Below, piece after piece: positions 60,980 through 64,000 of a stretch of 64,000 nucleotides of DNA. Under the pieces are notes generated by a model. That model was given only the letters and a program-made list of their open reading frames with translations, was not told the origin of the DNA and did no database searches. Positions within the stretch are counted from its first letter, which is position 1. Each line of letters begins with the position of its first letter. A program made the translations under genes and the position numbers. Source of the DNA: Candidatus Koribacter versatilis Ellin345 (GTDB lineage: Bacteria; Acidobacteriota; Terriglobia; Terriglobales; Acidobacteriaceae); NCBI RefSeq assembly GCF_000014005.1, contig NC_008009.1, positions 5,262,501-5,326,500 on the forward strand, given 5' to 3'.

Positions 60980-61165
60980 TCGAGGTGTTCGCGCCGGTCT
61001 CCTGGCTCGCGAGTTTCGGCGTTGGCCGATAACTTCCGGAGGAGCCTTCCCATCTTGCGACAGTGGCTTAGTCCGATTGCTCTCGCTTACAGTTGCGCGG
61101 CAGCGCAGGCTTTTCACCTGCTTCCCAGCATCGCCCGGTGGGCCGATGCGCGCGAACGCTACTTG
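60980..61165 (-). ncRNA. cobalamin riboswitch
   Basis: On the minus strand the order GGGAAGCAGGTGAAAAGCC, CGCAACTGTAAGCGAGAGC, GCCACTG, and finally GCCAGGAGACCGGC follows the conserved B12-binding core (the AACTGTAAGCG and GCCAGGAGACC boxes are diagnostic). It lies just upstream of a TonB receptor gene and would switch it off when cobalamin is abundant. The exact 5' end is approximate. With the hairpin at 60957 it fills most of the 393-bp gap to the divergent beta-galactosidase. Confidence 0.92.
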
Positions 61166-61329
61166 GAAAAGATCGCCCAACGAGTTGGGAGAAGCTTGAG
61201 AGTACGTTTCGGCGCTGGGAGTGTCAACGAAATGATTTTCTCCACAGGAAAATCGCGATTTTGCGTCCCGGCGCAGGAATGGCGAGGCTTCGTTGCTTAC
61301 AATCCACTCGGCGTAACTTCAGCCCGTGA

Positions 61330-64000
<2,671 letters not shown>

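Overview
This 64 kb window looks like chromosomal DNA of an acidobacterium, probably of the class Terriglobia (Koribacter-like). That is an inference. It rests on a moderately high G+C content and on many families that are common there: GWxTD, DUF2911, DUF5117/DUF5118 metalloprotease, FecR/DUF6600, BBP2-type porin, ECF sigma factors with large partners, M61 and M2 peptidases, and a GH2 glycosidase. I see no rRNA, no CRISPR array, no prophage and no intact insertion sequence. One tRNA is present, tRNA-Ser(UGA).

Layout. 0.2-10.1 kb: an HD-GYP cyclic-di-GMP phosphodiesterase, a secreted DUF2911/TPR protein, a Phd/PIN toxin-antitoxin pair, a secreted beta-propeller protein, a Ca2+/H+ antiporter, a large secreted metalloprotease and two small membrane proteins. 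10.1-14.3 kb: a secreted EXORDIUM-like protein, an M61 peptidase, a bacteriohemerythrin with a CRP/FNR-type site upstream, a UBP zinc-finger protein and the tRNA. 14.4-18.2 kb: a nitrogen cluster on the minus strand, porin - small membrane protein - amtB - glnK. 18.6-21.5 kb: an ECF sigma factor with a membrane anti-sigma factor carrying a Ycf48-like tail, then a RelE/XRE toxin-antitoxin pair. 21.5-25.3 kb: an ECF42-type island with sigma factor, DGPF/YCII protein, DinB-like and glyoxalase-like proteins, and promoter-like sites of the ECF42 kind. 25.3-32.1 kb: signalling genes, namely a membrane histidine kinase, a Ser/Thr kinase, and a Spy/CpxP-like protein divergent from a response regulator/histidine kinase pair.

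32.1-41.5 kb: a RAYT-type transposase homologue, a large FecR/DUF6600 protein, small membrane proteins, a GWxTD protein, an ACE-like M2 peptidase and an MmcQ/YjbR protein with a histone-like tail. 41.6-58.7 kb is largely housekeeping: purH, prmC, prfA, DUF1385, an ATP-dependent DNA ligase, a zinc CDF transporter, a BON-domain protein, an MFS transporter, polA, a GT39 transferase, queA and a class II aldolase. 58.7-64 kb: a BtuB-like TonB receptor under a cobalamin riboswitch, and a secreted GH2 beta-galactosidase that runs off the end.

The most unusual non-coding signal is a composite intergenic element present twice, at about 5.49-5.76 and 38.48-38.92 kb. In both copies the order is two CRP-like sites 22 bp apart, a boxA-like sequence, and three AT-rich iterons starting at identical offsets (0, 29 and 70 bp). 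One copy has been split by another dispersed repeat. Gene starts were moved from the longest open frame where a ribosome binding site, signal peptide or riboswitch pointed to a better start.
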